Source: an uncultured Gemmatimonadota bacterium (GTDB taxonomy: Bacteria; Gemmatimonadota; Gemmatimonadetes; Gemmatimonadales; Gemmatimonadaceae). From it: DNA of 14,692 nucleotides. A program made the position numbers and the translations under genes. The notes under the pieces are model-generated. The model saw only the letters and a list, made by a program, of their open reading frames with translations. It searched no databases and was not told the DNA's origin. The stretch lies in NCBI GenBank assembly GCA_946479895.1, contig CAMLHT010000081.1, positions 1 through 14,692 of the forward strand, read 5' to 3'. Below, piece by piece: positions 7,080 to 14,692 of this stretch (position 1 is its first letter; every line of letters starts with the position of its first letter).

Positions 7080-8114
7080 TTGAACTCGCAGAAATCGGCG
7101 GCGACGAAGCTGACCGGGCAGCGCCATCCGGGCTTCGAGTCCTTCCAGGGCAACAGCCCCGCCGTGCAGCACGCGATCGCGATGGCCACCCGAATTGCTG
7201 CCAGCCCGATTCGCGCGGCCCTGCTCTCCGGGGAGGCGGGAACGGGGAAGGAGCTGCTCGCGCGGTGCATCCATAACGCCGGTCCGAACGCGACGGCGCC
7301 GTTCGTCGCCATCAGCTGTGCCGCGCTGCCTGCTCCGATCATCGAGCTCGAGCTGTTCGGGCAGGATAGCTCGAACGGGGCGGGGGCCGCGCAGCACAAG
7401 ATGGGGATCCTCGAGCTCGCGGGTCAGGGAACCGTCCTCCTCAAGGACATCGGCGAGATTGCGCCCAGCATCCAGGCGCGGCTCCACCGGACGCTTCAGG
7501 TCCACCGCGTCCGCCCACTCGGCGGGCTGGAGGAAGTGCCGATCCACTGCCGCATCATCGCGACCACCAAGGTGAATCTCGAGGAGCGCGTCGCTTCGGC
7601 GAACTTCAACGGGGACCTGATGCACGAGGTCGCGAAGATGCGTATCGACCTGCCGCCGCTGCGCGACCGCGGGGCGGACATCCGGCTCATGGCCGAGTAC
7701 ATCCTCGCCGACGTCGCCCAGTCGCACGGCGGAGAGCTCAAGCATCTGGGCATCGACGCCGACGAAGTCCTGCGGGGCCATCGCTGGCCGGGAAACGTCC
7801 GGGAGCTTCGCCACGTGCTCGAGCGGGCCGTCACGCTCAGCGACGCGGGCCTGATCACGGCGGCGCACATGATCATCCAGCAACGCCGGGCGGTGAACGC
7901 GAGCTCGCCGGACGCGCGGACCTACGCCGAAATCCGGATCCCGATGACGGGTCGCAAGCTGCGCGACATCGAGCGGGAGGCCCTGGAGATCACGATGCAG
8001 TTCACCAACCAGAACCAGAGCGCGGCGGCGCGCCTCCTCGGCATCGCCCGTCCGACGCTCGCCCGGAAGCTGAAGGAATTCGGGCTGGCGGCGAACGACA
8101 AGGTCACCGCCTAG
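7080..8114 (+). CDS. Degenerate NtrC-family AAA+/Fis regulator, probably ATPase-dead
   Basis: The 344-residue protein has the sigma54-activator core and a C-terminal Fis helix-turn-helix (~299-336, QSAAARLLGIARPTLARKL) but no receiver domain. Walker A is intact (GEAGTGKE, 51-58) and so is WPGNVREL before the C-terminal part. Key catalytic elements are replaced. The GAFTGA position, in a gapless 23-residue spacing after ELFG, reads SNGAGA (98-103). The Walker B region reads LLKDIGE instead of LFLDEIGE (Lys122, Asp123). Both arginine-finger positions in the FREDLYYRL-type segment are Asn177 and Glu183. From known bEBP mechanism it should neither hydrolyse ATP normally nor remodel sigma54-holoenzyme. 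It more likely works as an ordinary DNA-binding regulator, possibly an ATP-sensing one. The start is a TTG backed by GGAGGT. It runs in the same direction as the c-di-GMP protein and converges on aguA with a 7-base gap. Confidence 0.9.
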   Translation: MNSQKSAATKLTGQRHPGFESFQGNSPAVQHAIAMATRIAASPIRAALLSGEAGTGKELLARCIHNAGPNATAPFVAISCAALPAPIIELELFGQDSSNGAGAAQHKMGILELAGQGTVLLKDIGEIAPSIQARLHRTLQVHRVRPLGGLEEVPIHCRIIATTKVNLEERVASANFNGDLMHEVAKMRIDLPPLRDRGADIRLMAEYILADVAQSHGGELKHLGIDADEVLRGHRWPGNVRELRHVLERAVTLSDAGLITAAHMIIQQRRAVNASSPDARTYAEIRIPMTGRKLRDIEREALEITMQFTNQNQSAAARLLGIARPTLARKLKEFGLAANDKVTA

Positions 8115-8121
8115 GGCCGGG

Positions 8122-9150
8122 TCATCCAGCCGGCTGCTGCTGCGTCAGGCAGTGCAGCGTGCCGAGACCCCACACCAGGTCGACCGCGTGGATGCCCACG
8201 ACCTGGCGGTCCGGGAACAGGCCGGCGAGGATGTTCAGCGCCGTGCGATCGTTCGGATCGTTGAAGGTGGGCACGAGCACCACGCCATTGGCGATGTAGA
8301 AGTTCGCGTAGCTCGCCGGCAGCCGCTCGCCGTTCATGATCACCGGCCGCGGATACGGAAGCTTCACGACGCGAAGCGCGCCGCGGTCGGCTCCCGCGAG
8401 CTCGAGGCGGTCGAGATTGTCGGCGGAGCGCCGGTGATTCTCGTCGTCGGCCGGATCTTCCTCGTAGGCGAGGACGATGGTCGTGGGATTCACGAACCGC
8501 GCGATGTCGTCGATGTGGCCGTGGGTGTCATCCCCGACGCAACCTTCGCCGAGCCAGATGGTGTGGCGAATCCCGAGGTACTCCTTGAAGACGCGCTCGT
8601 AGCCCTCGCGTGTGAGGCCGGGATTCCGTTCCTGGATGGGCGAGAGCAGGCACTCCTCCGTCACGAGCAGCGTTCCCTCGCCGTTCGTCTCGATGGCTCC
8701 GCCCTCGAGCACCACGCGCTCCCCGTTGTCAGGCCTGACGGGAACCACCCGCTTCTTGCCGGTGATCTTCGCCACCGCCTCGCCGACCTTCTCGTCGCGA
8801 GCGTAGTTGTCGTACTTCGCCCAGGCGTTGAACCGCCAGTTCACGAGGCTCACTCCGCCGTCGCCGATGACTCCGGTGGGGCCGGAGTCGCGGAGCCAGA
8901 CCCGGTCATTGGGAACGACGTGAAGGCGGAAGTTGGACTCGACGCCGTGCGCGGCCAGGTGCTGCCTGGCGGCATCACGGACGGCGTCGGAGTGACACAG
9001 GATCTCCACGCGCTCGTGCCGGTGGAGCACACGCACGATCTCGGCGTACACCCAGGGGATCGGCCCGAGTTTGCCCGGCCAATCGGGCTCGTGATGCGGC
9101 CAGGCAATCCAGGTTGCCTCGTGTCGCGACCATTCGGCGGGAAACCGCAT
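8122..9150 (-). CDS. aguA: Agmatine deiminase
   Basis: The enzyme hydrolyses agmatine to N-carbamoylputrescine and ammonia, the first step of the ADC/agmatine route to putrescine, in the cytoplasm. The 342-residue product is normal length for this pentein-fold, guanidine-modifying family. Visible hallmarks are WLRDSGPT (85-92), LEGG (148-151), GHIDD (211-215, general-base His212) and the C-terminal GLGTLHCLTQQQP with nucleophile Cys334. The start at 9150 was chosen because the family begins with the MRFPAEWSRHEATW-type segment and because this ATG overlaps the upstream aguB stop as TGATG, indicating translational coupling. An open extension to 9255 lies entirely inside aguB and is rejected. 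It ends 7 bases from the convergent NtrC-like gene, with no terminator visible between them. Confidence 0.95.
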   Translation of the reverse strand: MRFPAEWSRHEATWIAWPHHEPDWPGKLGPIPWVYAEIVRVLHRHERVEILCHSDAVRDAARQHLAAHGVESNFRLHVVPNDRVWLRDSGPTGVIGDGGVSLVNWRFNAWAKYDNYARDEKVGEAVAKITGKKRVVPVRPDNGERVVLEGGAIETNGEGTLLVTEECLLSPIQERNPGLTREGYERVFKEYLGIRHTIWLGEGCVGDDTHGHIDDIARFVNPTTIVLAYEEDPADDENHRRSADNLDRLELAGADRGALRVVKLPYPRPVIMNGERLPASYANFYIANGVVLVPTFNDPNDRTALNILAGLFPDRQVVGIHAVDLVWGLGTLHCLTQQQPAG

Positions 9151-10070
9151 CAGCCGTCGAGATACCGGCTGAGGATCGGGCCGTAGGCGTCGATGCGGCG
9201 ATCGCGCAGGAAGGGCCAGTTGCGGCGCGTCTCCTCGATCACCTTCGGGTCGCATTGGGCGACGAGGACGGCCTGCTCGGTCCCCGCTTCGGCGAGCACC
9301 CGGCCGAACGGGTCAGCGATGAAGGAGTGGCCGAAGAACTCAATGCCGCGGGTTCCCAGCTCGTCCTCGTGGCCCACGCGGTTCGGCGACGCGACGAACA
9401 CGCCGTTGGCGATGGCGTGCGAGCGCTGGATGGTGCGCCACGCGTCCACCTGCGCCTTGCCGAAGCTGTCCTTCTCCGCCGGATGCCAGCCGATGGCGGT
9501 GGGATAGAACAGGACGTCGGCGCCGAGGAGGCTCGTGATGCGGGCCGCCTCCGGATACCACTGGTCCCAGCAGATGAGCACCCCGACGTTGGCGTAGCGC
9601 GTCTTCCAGACGCGGAATCCGCTCGCGCCCTGCTCCTCGCCGTGATAGTCCTTCCGGACGTCACCGGGCGTGAAGTAGTACTTCTCCTCGAAGAGCGGAT
9701 CGTGCGGGATGTGCATCTTGTCGTACACGCCGAGGAGTCGGCCGTCGGCGTCGATGACGACCGCGGAGTTCATGTAGATGCCACGCGCCCGGCGCACGAA
9801 GATCGGGACGACGATGACGACGGCCAGCTCCTTCGCCAGCGCCTGCATCGTCTCGGTGATCGGGCCCGGCACCGTCTCGGCCAGGTCGAAGTGCTCGATG
9901 CGCGTCGACTTCGCGAAGTACGTGGTGTTGAAGAGCTCCTTGAGGCAGATGACCTGCGCGCCCTGGCGCGCGGCCTCGCGGATGAGCTCCACCGCGCGCG
10001 CGACGTTCGCGGCGACGTCGTCGGTCGCGTGATCCTGGATGATGCCGACCGTGAAGGGATTGCTTGGCAT
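9150..10070 (-). CDS. aguB: N-carbamoylputrescine amidase
   Basis: The enzyme converts N-carbamoylputrescine to putrescine, CO2 and ammonia, completing the pathway started by the adjacent aguA. The 306-residue product is a nitrilase-superfamily C-N hydrolase. The Glu-Lys-Cys triad is visible as E45 (CLKELF), K118 (YDKMHIP) and C167 (LICWDQWYPE). Features typical of this subfamily rather than other amidases are HIPHDP, EKYYFTPGD and IGWHP. It overlaps the aguA start by one base. The upstream gap to the glycerate kinase gene is 84 bases. No Shine-Dalgarno sequence is visible, but a TATCTT sits five bases before the ATG, so a leaderless transcript is possible. Confidence 0.95.
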   Translation of the reverse strand: MPSNPFTVGIIQDHATDDVAANVARAVELIREAARQGAQVICLKELFNTTYFAKSTRIEHFDLAETVPGPITETMQALAKELAVVIVVPIFVRRARGIYMNSAVVIDADGRLLGVYDKMHIPHDPLFEEKYYFTPGDVRKDYHGEEQGASGFRVWKTRYANVGVLICWDQWYPEAARITSLLGADVLFYPTAIGWHPAEKDSFGKAQVDAWRTIQRSHAIANGVFVASPNRVGHEDELGTRGIEFFGHSFIADPFGRVLAEAGTEQAVLVAQCDPKVIEETRRNWPFLRDRRIDAYGPILSRYLDG

Positions 10071-10075
10071 TTCTA

Positions 10076-10081
10076 AAGATA
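10076..10081 (-). promoter_or_regulatory. Possible -10 element giving a leaderless aguB transcript
   Basis: On the minus strand TATCTT (a TANNNT -10 motif) ends five bases before the aguB ATG, so initiation would fall at or next to the start codon. There is no purine-rich ribosome binding site and no good -35. This is a tentative call from spacing alone. Confidence 0.3.
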
Positions 10082-10154
10082 AGAAGCAGGGACCGTGCGA
10101 CAGGGGCGGCTGGCCGGGCTCCGTTCCTTTCCCGGTCGCGCTGGCCGCGGATCG

Positions 10155-11468
10155 CTATTCGACGATGCCGATCGCGACGTCCATGACGTTCGTGCCGGTC
10201 TGCCGCCGCGGAAGCAGCGCGTTCGCCGCGGCAAGCGCGCGATTCGATTCATGCCGCTGGAGGGCGGCAAGCGGGTCCGTGCCCGCGCGCTGGATCAGTG
10301 ACCAAGTGCCCGAATCGATCACGGCTCCCGCGGCTTCCGTCATCCCATCCCGCCCGTCCGTGCCGGCGGCGAGGAGCCGGATACGCGCGGCGCGGTCCCC
10401 GGCTTCGGCGAGGACGCGAGCGGCCGAAAGCGCCAGCTCCTGGCATCGGCCTCCGGCGGACATGGCCTCGGCATTCCCGGCCGCAACGCTCGTCTCACCG
10501 CCCCAGATGATGCACTTCGCGGCGCCGATGTTCGTCGCGCTCGCCGCGAGGAGCTTGCGCGCGATGGATTCGCCAGCGGCGGCGGCAGCACCCTCGAGCT
10601 GATCCTCCACAACTTCCACGTGCATGCCCAGGCCGGACGCGGCAAGCGCCGCATTGTCCAGCGCGCTCCGGTTGCTGGCGACGATCGACGAGGTCACGTG
10701 CGCGAACGCCGGATGATGCCGCTTGGGTGTCTCGCCGGTCACGCCACGAACGACGTTGCGGAGGTACTCGTGATAGACCGGGGCCACCTGGCCGGCGAGA
10801 CCGGCGCGCTCGAGGATCGCGGCGACATCGGCCGCGACGTTCTCGTCCGGCGCGCATGGTCCCGACCCGATGGTCCCGAGATGATCCCCGGGAACGTCCG
10901 ATACCGCGAGGCAATGCACGGTCGCGGGCGCGAGAGCGAGCGCGAGCCTGCCGCCGCCCCACCTCGAGAAGCGCTTGCGCACGGTGTTCATGGATCCGAT
11001 GTCGAGGCCGGAGGCGAGAAGGGTCCGGAACAGCGCGATCAGGTCGCGCGACTGGTGGTCTCGCAGCGGGGCGCCGATCAGGCTCGAGGCGCCGCCGGAA
11101 ACGAGGACGATCACCACGTCCGTCGCCCGACGGCCGGCGGCGACCTCTCCGATCCGGTCGGCGGCGGCCTGCGACAGGGGACCCGGGATGGGATGATCTC
11201 CCTTCATCGAGACCAGGGTCGGATACGGAGAGCGCTCGCCCTCCGGGCTCACGATGACGCCGCCGACGATCTGATGAAGCGACCTGAGCAGGGTTGCCAC
11301 GGTTGCCGCCGCCATTGGTGCCGCGGCCTTTCCCATGGCGAAGATCAGGACTCGCCGGTCCCTGGGAATTCGAAGCGCTTCGACGGCCGAGGCCGTCGCG
11401 GCGGCGGGATCGGCGCCCGCGAGGGCCGCCGCGTAGAGACGAAGGAGCGGATCTGACTCGGCTTGCAT
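10155..11468 (-). CDS. Glycerate 2-kinase (DUF4147/MOFRL family)
   Basis: It phosphorylates D-glycerate with ATP to 2-phosphoglycerate, feeding glyoxylate/serine-derived carbon into lower glycolysis in the cytoplasm. The 437-residue product has the usual two-part family organisation. The N-terminal domain has MGKA with Lys47, KGDHPIP (89-95), SGGASS (124-129), an NTVRKRFS-GGGRLA block (161-175), SDVPGD (190-195) and SGP. The C-terminal MOFRL part has GGET (323-326), AGTDGRDG (368-375) and TGTNVMD (424-430). One small oddity is GGRCQELAL at 339-347, where GGRNQELAL is more usual. It is first in a same-strand series with aguB and aguA, but the 84-base gap and unrelated function make a shared operon uncertain. 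The ATG at 11468 lacks a clear ribosome binding site. The symbol (garK/ttuD/gckA-type) is left blank because naming differs by lineage. Confidence 0.92.
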   Translation of the reverse strand: MQAESDPLLRLYAAALAGADPAAATASAVEALRIPRDRRVLIFAMGKAAAPMAAATVATLLRSLHQIVGGVIVSPEGERSPYPTLVSMKGDHPIPGPLSQAAADRIGEVAAGRRATDVVIVLVSGGASSLIGAPLRDHQSRDLIALFRTLLASGLDIGSMNTVRKRFSRWGGGRLALALAPATVHCLAVSDVPGDHLGTIGSGPCAPDENVAADVAAILERAGLAGQVAPVYHEYLRNVVRGVTGETPKRHHPAFAHVTSSIVASNRSALDNAALAASGLGMHVEVVEDQLEGAAAAAGESIARKLLAASATNIGAAKCIIWGGETSVAAGNAEAMSAGGRCQELALSAARVLAEAGDRAARIRLLAAGTDGRDGMTEAAGAVIDSGTWSLIQRAGTDPLAALQRHESNRALAAANALLPRRQTGTNVMDVAIGIVE

Positions 11469-11496
11469 TGTCGGCGGAAGGCGGCCTCGACCTCTG

Positions 11497-11512
11497 GTCC
11501 ACGCAAGTGGAC
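11497..11512. repeat. Small inverted repeat in the divergent intergenic region
   Basis: GTCCAC-GCAA-GTGGAC is a perfect 6-bp inverted repeat with a GCAA centre, about 30 bases upstream of the glycerate kinase start. It lies between that gene and the divergent lipoprotein gene. It could be an operator or a GNRA-capped hairpin in the kinase leader. It may equally be chance at this length. Confidence 0.35.
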
Positions 11513-11642
11513 ACCCATCCTATCACCATATGGACGACGGACGCCCTAAACCGTCCCAAAGCGCCGGTTAACCCGGGAATGGCAGGTGCCTTACTACGGG
11601 CCAGAATTCGCGGCGTTGCCGCGCCACCTGGAGGGAAACACG

Positions 11643-12107
11643 ATGAACGCATTCAAGAAGATCTGGCTGCTGGCGCCCCTGGCGATCCTCGGCGCTGCCT
11701 GCGGCAAGACGGCTCCCGACGACGCGGCGCTGAAGAACGACCTGGCCCTGGCCTCCCAGGCCCAGCAGTTCATGCCGCCGCAGGTCATGTCGCCGGCCGA
11801 GCAGGGGTACGCGGTCAATCCCTACACGACGCCGCAGCGGCAGACCGTGACGCGGGTTTCCGCTCCGGCACGGACGACGACGGTGCGCCGCGCGCCCGCT
11901 CGCAGCACGGTGGTCTACTCCGAGCCGGCTCCGACGCGCGTCATCAAGAACACGAAGCGTGATGCGGCCATCGGCGCCGCCGCCGGTGCCATCATCGGCG
12001 CGAGCACGAGCCGCAACAAGGTGAAGGGTGGCCTGATTGGCGCCGCGGCCGGGGCGATCCTCGGTGGCGTGATCGGCAACAACGTCGACGTGAAGCGGGT
12101 TCCATAG
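11643..12107 (+). CDS. Small glycine-zipper lipoprotein
   Basis: The 154-residue product has an N-terminal lipoprotein-like signal (KK, then a hydrophobic stretch, ILGAAC with Cys20; Gly at -3 makes the lipobox imperfect). A Gln/Pro/Arg/Thr-rich linker covers about 40-105. A C-terminal glycine zipper consists of two near-identical halves (RDAAIGAAAGAIIGAS around 107-121 and GGLIGAAAGAILGGVIG around 129-145). This layout resembles the glycine-zipper outer-membrane lipoproteins (SlyB/OsmB-like and YMGG-type proteins), where the zipper packs into the membrane. Exact function is unknown. The start at 11643 was chosen over an upstream in-frame GTG (11586) because GGAGGG at 11630-11635 lies 7 bases before it and the signal sequence begins there. 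A strong hairpin follows the stop codon. Confidence 0.85.
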   Translation: MNAFKKIWLLAPLAILGAACGKTAPDDAALKNDLALASQAQQFMPPQVMSPAEQGYAVNPYTTPQRQTVTRVSAPARTTTVRRAPARSTVVYSEPAPTRVIKNTKRDAAIGAAAGAIIGASTSRNKVKGGLIGAAAGAILGGVIGNNVDVKRVP

Positions 12108-12110
12108 AGG

Positions 12111-12190
12111 GATCGAGGGTGGGGGATCCGGGGACAGGGGACAGGCGATTCGTCGCCTGTCCCCTTTCACTATCCCCCTATCGCTCTATC
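12111..12190. repeat. Extended imperfect palindrome around the terminator
   Basis: The outer arms 12111-12127 (GATCGAGGGTGGGGGAT) and 12172-12190 (reverse complement GATAGAGCGATAGGGGGAT) pair with a few mismatches and a two-base length difference, enclosing the perfect 13-bp hairpin. Within the left arm GGGGACA is directly repeated. The whole 80-base unit resembles a REP-like intergenic palindrome or a bidirectional terminator. Confidence 0.5.
12136..12168 (+). terminator. Hairpin terminator with UUCG loop
   Basis: A perfect 13-bp stem (12136-12148 with 12153-12165) closes a TTCG tetraloop and is followed by only a short T run (TTTC). It begins about 30 bases after the glycine-zipper gene stop. 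The weak T-tract makes efficiency uncertain. It is nested inside a wider imperfect palindrome (12111-12190). Confidence 0.7.
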
Positions 12191-12245
12191 CGTCTAGCAT
12201 GCTTCTCGCCTGTTGAAGCTCAAACGATTGAGTGAGAGGCAGTTG

Positions 12246-12878
12246 GTGACGATCGATGGAGTGGATGGCGGCAGGGGGCACGACGGCACGGGTGAAGACC
12301 CACCGGATCGCCGCCGGAACCGACTCGTTGCGAACCGGGCTTTCGGGGCGATCAAGGCTCAGCATGCCGCCGAGCGGACGTTCTTCGAGGCGCTGGCCGA
12401 CGGGCTGAACGGGATCGCGGCGTCCACGCCCTTCCTGCTCATCCACGTCGTCTGGTTCCTCGTGTGGATCCCGTGGAACCTCGGCTTGCTGGGCCTCCGG
12501 CCCTTCGACCCGTTCCCGTTCGGGCTGCTGACGATGGTCGTCTCCCTCGAGGCGATCTTCCTCTCGATCTTCGTGCTCATGTCGCAGAAGCGCGAGTCGG
12601 CGATCGCCGAGCTGCGCGAGGAGCTGATGCTCCAGGTGAACCTGCGCATGGAGGAGGAAGTCACCAAGACGCTCCAGCTCGTCGCGGGCCTCTACACGCG
12701 CCTCGGGCACGTGATGGCCGAGGACGAGGAGCTTGGCGACATGCTCCGTCCGCTGGACGTGACGACGATCGAGCGGGAGCTGACCGCCGAGATCGCGCAG
12801 GTGGCCGCGAAGCGCAAGCGCATCCGGATGCTGCTCCGCCGCCGGAACGTCGCCGACACCAAGCCCATCGATCTCTGA
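12246..12878 (+). CDS. DUF1003 family membrane protein
   Basis: The protein of about 210 residues is recognised as DUF1003 by the block PFLLIHVVWFLVWIPWN followed by FDPFPFGLLTMVVSLEAIF and VLMSQKRES, which is characteristic of the family. Two transmembrane helices (about residues 62-80 and 91-112 from the chosen start) are followed by a cytoplasmic, charged, probably coiled-coil region (~113-150) and a basic tail with RKRIRMLLRRR. The molecular function of DUF1003 proteins is not established; the family is usually described only as a predicted membrane protein. The start is uncertain. GTG at 12246 has AGAGG at 12235-12239 upstream; a TTG at 12213 would add 11 residues but lacks a ribosome binding site. 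Confidence 0.85.
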   Translation: MTIDGVDGGRGHDGTGEDPPDRRRNRLVANRAFGAIKAQHAAERTFFEALADGLNGIAASTPFLLIHVVWFLVWIPWNLGLLGLRPFDPFPFGLLTMVVSLEAIFLSIFVLMSQKRESAIAELREELMLQVNLRMEEEVTKTLQLVAGLYTRLGHVMAEDEELGDMLRPLDVTTIERELTAEIAQVAAKRKRIRMLLRRRNVADTKPIDL

Positions 12879-12963
12879 AATAATCCGGTCCGTCCCGCGG
12901 GAATTCGATGTCGGCCCGGAGCGGGATCAGTGCGAGTTTCGCGTCGACCCCTTCCCGACGCGC

Positions 12964-13484
12964 ATGCCATACACTCTCTGGAGTCACGGACGAATGCTGG
13001 GCGAAACCGATCTCGGATTCGTCCAGGTCTACGCCAACGTGAAGTTCGGCTGGTTCCATCCGTCACCGGCCGGCGAGAAGGCGATGCCGGTGCTGACCGG
13101 CGCCGGACCGGCGCTCCACAAGCTGTACAGGATGACGCGCAATCCCGTCCGCGCCCTCATGCGCGGCGTCGAGGGCAAGACGGACGGACGATTCCCGCGC
13201 GACATACGCCGCACGACGGCGTATGCGGACCTGGTCTCCATCAGCGATCAGCTCGCGTCCATGGCGATCGAGCTGCGTGATCCCGACGGGCAGGTCGTCG
13301 ACACGGAAGACATCCATATCGACGACACGGAGTGGAAGCTCTCGCTGATCCCGAAGAGCTGCCGGGGCGAACCTGAGGAATCCGATGCGTCCGGGCCGGA
13401 TCTCGAGCCGCTGCCGAGGTACCAGATCCAGGTGCACCTGCGCGGTGTCCCGCGCAGGCGCCTCCACGTTCCCGGACTGGACGA

Positions 13485-13488
<4 letters not shown>
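12964..13488 (+). CDS. Conserved-looking hypothetical protein, 174 residues
   Basis: I do not recognise this family. It has no signal peptide or membrane helix, so it is probably cytoplasmic. The N-terminus has a distinctive [18 protein letters not shown] segment (2-19) and an aromatic KFGWFHP segment (27-33), then a basic middle (54-84), an acidic region with [12 protein letters not shown] (113-124), and a beta-like YQIQVHLRG near the end. Coding character is supported by these protein-like blocks and by the ORF spanning the whole gap between DUF1003 and aconitase. The ATG at 12964 has no clear ribosome binding site. The frame stays open for about 20 codons upstream (through FRVDPFPTR) without an ATG, so the true start might differ. 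Its TAG stop overlaps the convergent aconitase stop. Confidence 0.7.

Positions 13489-14692
<1,204 letters not shown>

Noticed and set aside
6843..7883. Minus-strand frame opposite the NtrC-like gene
   Set aside because: No recognisable motifs. The plus strand carries Walker A and the Fis helix-turn-helix with a strong ribosome binding site.
9151..9255. N-terminal extension of agmatine deiminase
   Set aside because: The extra 35 residues are Arg/Pro-rich out-of-frame aguB sequence. The family N-terminus begins at the ATG at 9150, which overlaps the aguB stop.
8152..10076. Long plus-strand frames opposite aguA and aguB (8152-9186, 9114-10076)
   Set aside because: They mirror genes with clear catalytic residues on the other strand and show no domain of their own.
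11566..11605. GGTTAACC palindrome and a TTAACC/TACTAC pair upstream of the glycine-zipper gene as a promoter
   Set aside because: Spacing is 18 bases and the -10 matches only 3 of 6 positions; too weak to annotate.
10495..11652. Long frames overlapping the glycerate kinase gene on both strands (10495-11652 minus, 10620-11456 plus)
   Set aside because: Arg/Gly/Pro-rich shadow translations of a well-supported gene in another frame.
12213..12245. TTG at 12213 as start of the DUF1003 protein
   Set aside because: No ribosome binding site precedes it. GTG at 12246 has AGAGG at suitable distance, though the choice remains uncertain.

Overview
The window is GC-rich, densely packed bacterial chromosome. 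It shows no tRNA, rRNA, CRISPR array or insertion sequence. The gene set (an AcnA-type aconitase, an agmatine-to-putrescine pair, a MOFRL glycerate kinase, small lipoproteins, and a giant TPR/c-di-GMP/STAND regulator) fits a free-living environmental bacterium. My best guess is Gemmatimonadota or a relative such as Acidobacteriota. That is an inference from protein style only; no marker gene here settles it.

Layout. Bases 1-2000 hold two tandem paralogous secreted or lipid-anchored proteins of unknown function (84-839 and 1151-1915). Each is preceded by a copy of the same ~80-base leader and followed by a copy of the same GC-rich hairpin. The first hairpin is a textbook terminator; the second has lost its T-tract. 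Bases 2086-6900 encode one 1604-residue protein with the order TPR, HD-GYP, GGDEF, STAND-type ATPase, TPR. A 180-base leader with a plausible sigma70 promoter and two small hairpins leads to 7080-8114. That gene encodes an NtrC-like AAA+/Fis protein whose GAFTGA loop, Walker B and both arginine fingers are all replaced, while the fold and the DNA-binding helix-turn-helix are kept.

Bases 8122-11468 form a minus-strand block: glycerate 2-kinase, then N-carbamoylputrescine amidase (aguB), then agmatine deiminase (aguA). The last two overlap by one base (TGATG) and together convert agmatine to putrescine. Bases 11643-12107 encode a small glycine-zipper lipoprotein followed by a strong hairpin nested in a wider imperfect palindrome. 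Next come a DUF1003 membrane protein (12246-12878), an unrecognised 174-residue protein (12964-13488), and the C-terminal part of aconitase on the minus strand (13485 to the window end). The stop codons of the last two genes share a CTAG.

The most interesting part is 2086-8114: a single polypeptide that appears able both to make and to break c-di-GMP and carries a STAND switch, next to a probably ATPase-dead enhancer-binding-protein relative. Whether the two act in one pathway is inferred from adjacency only.
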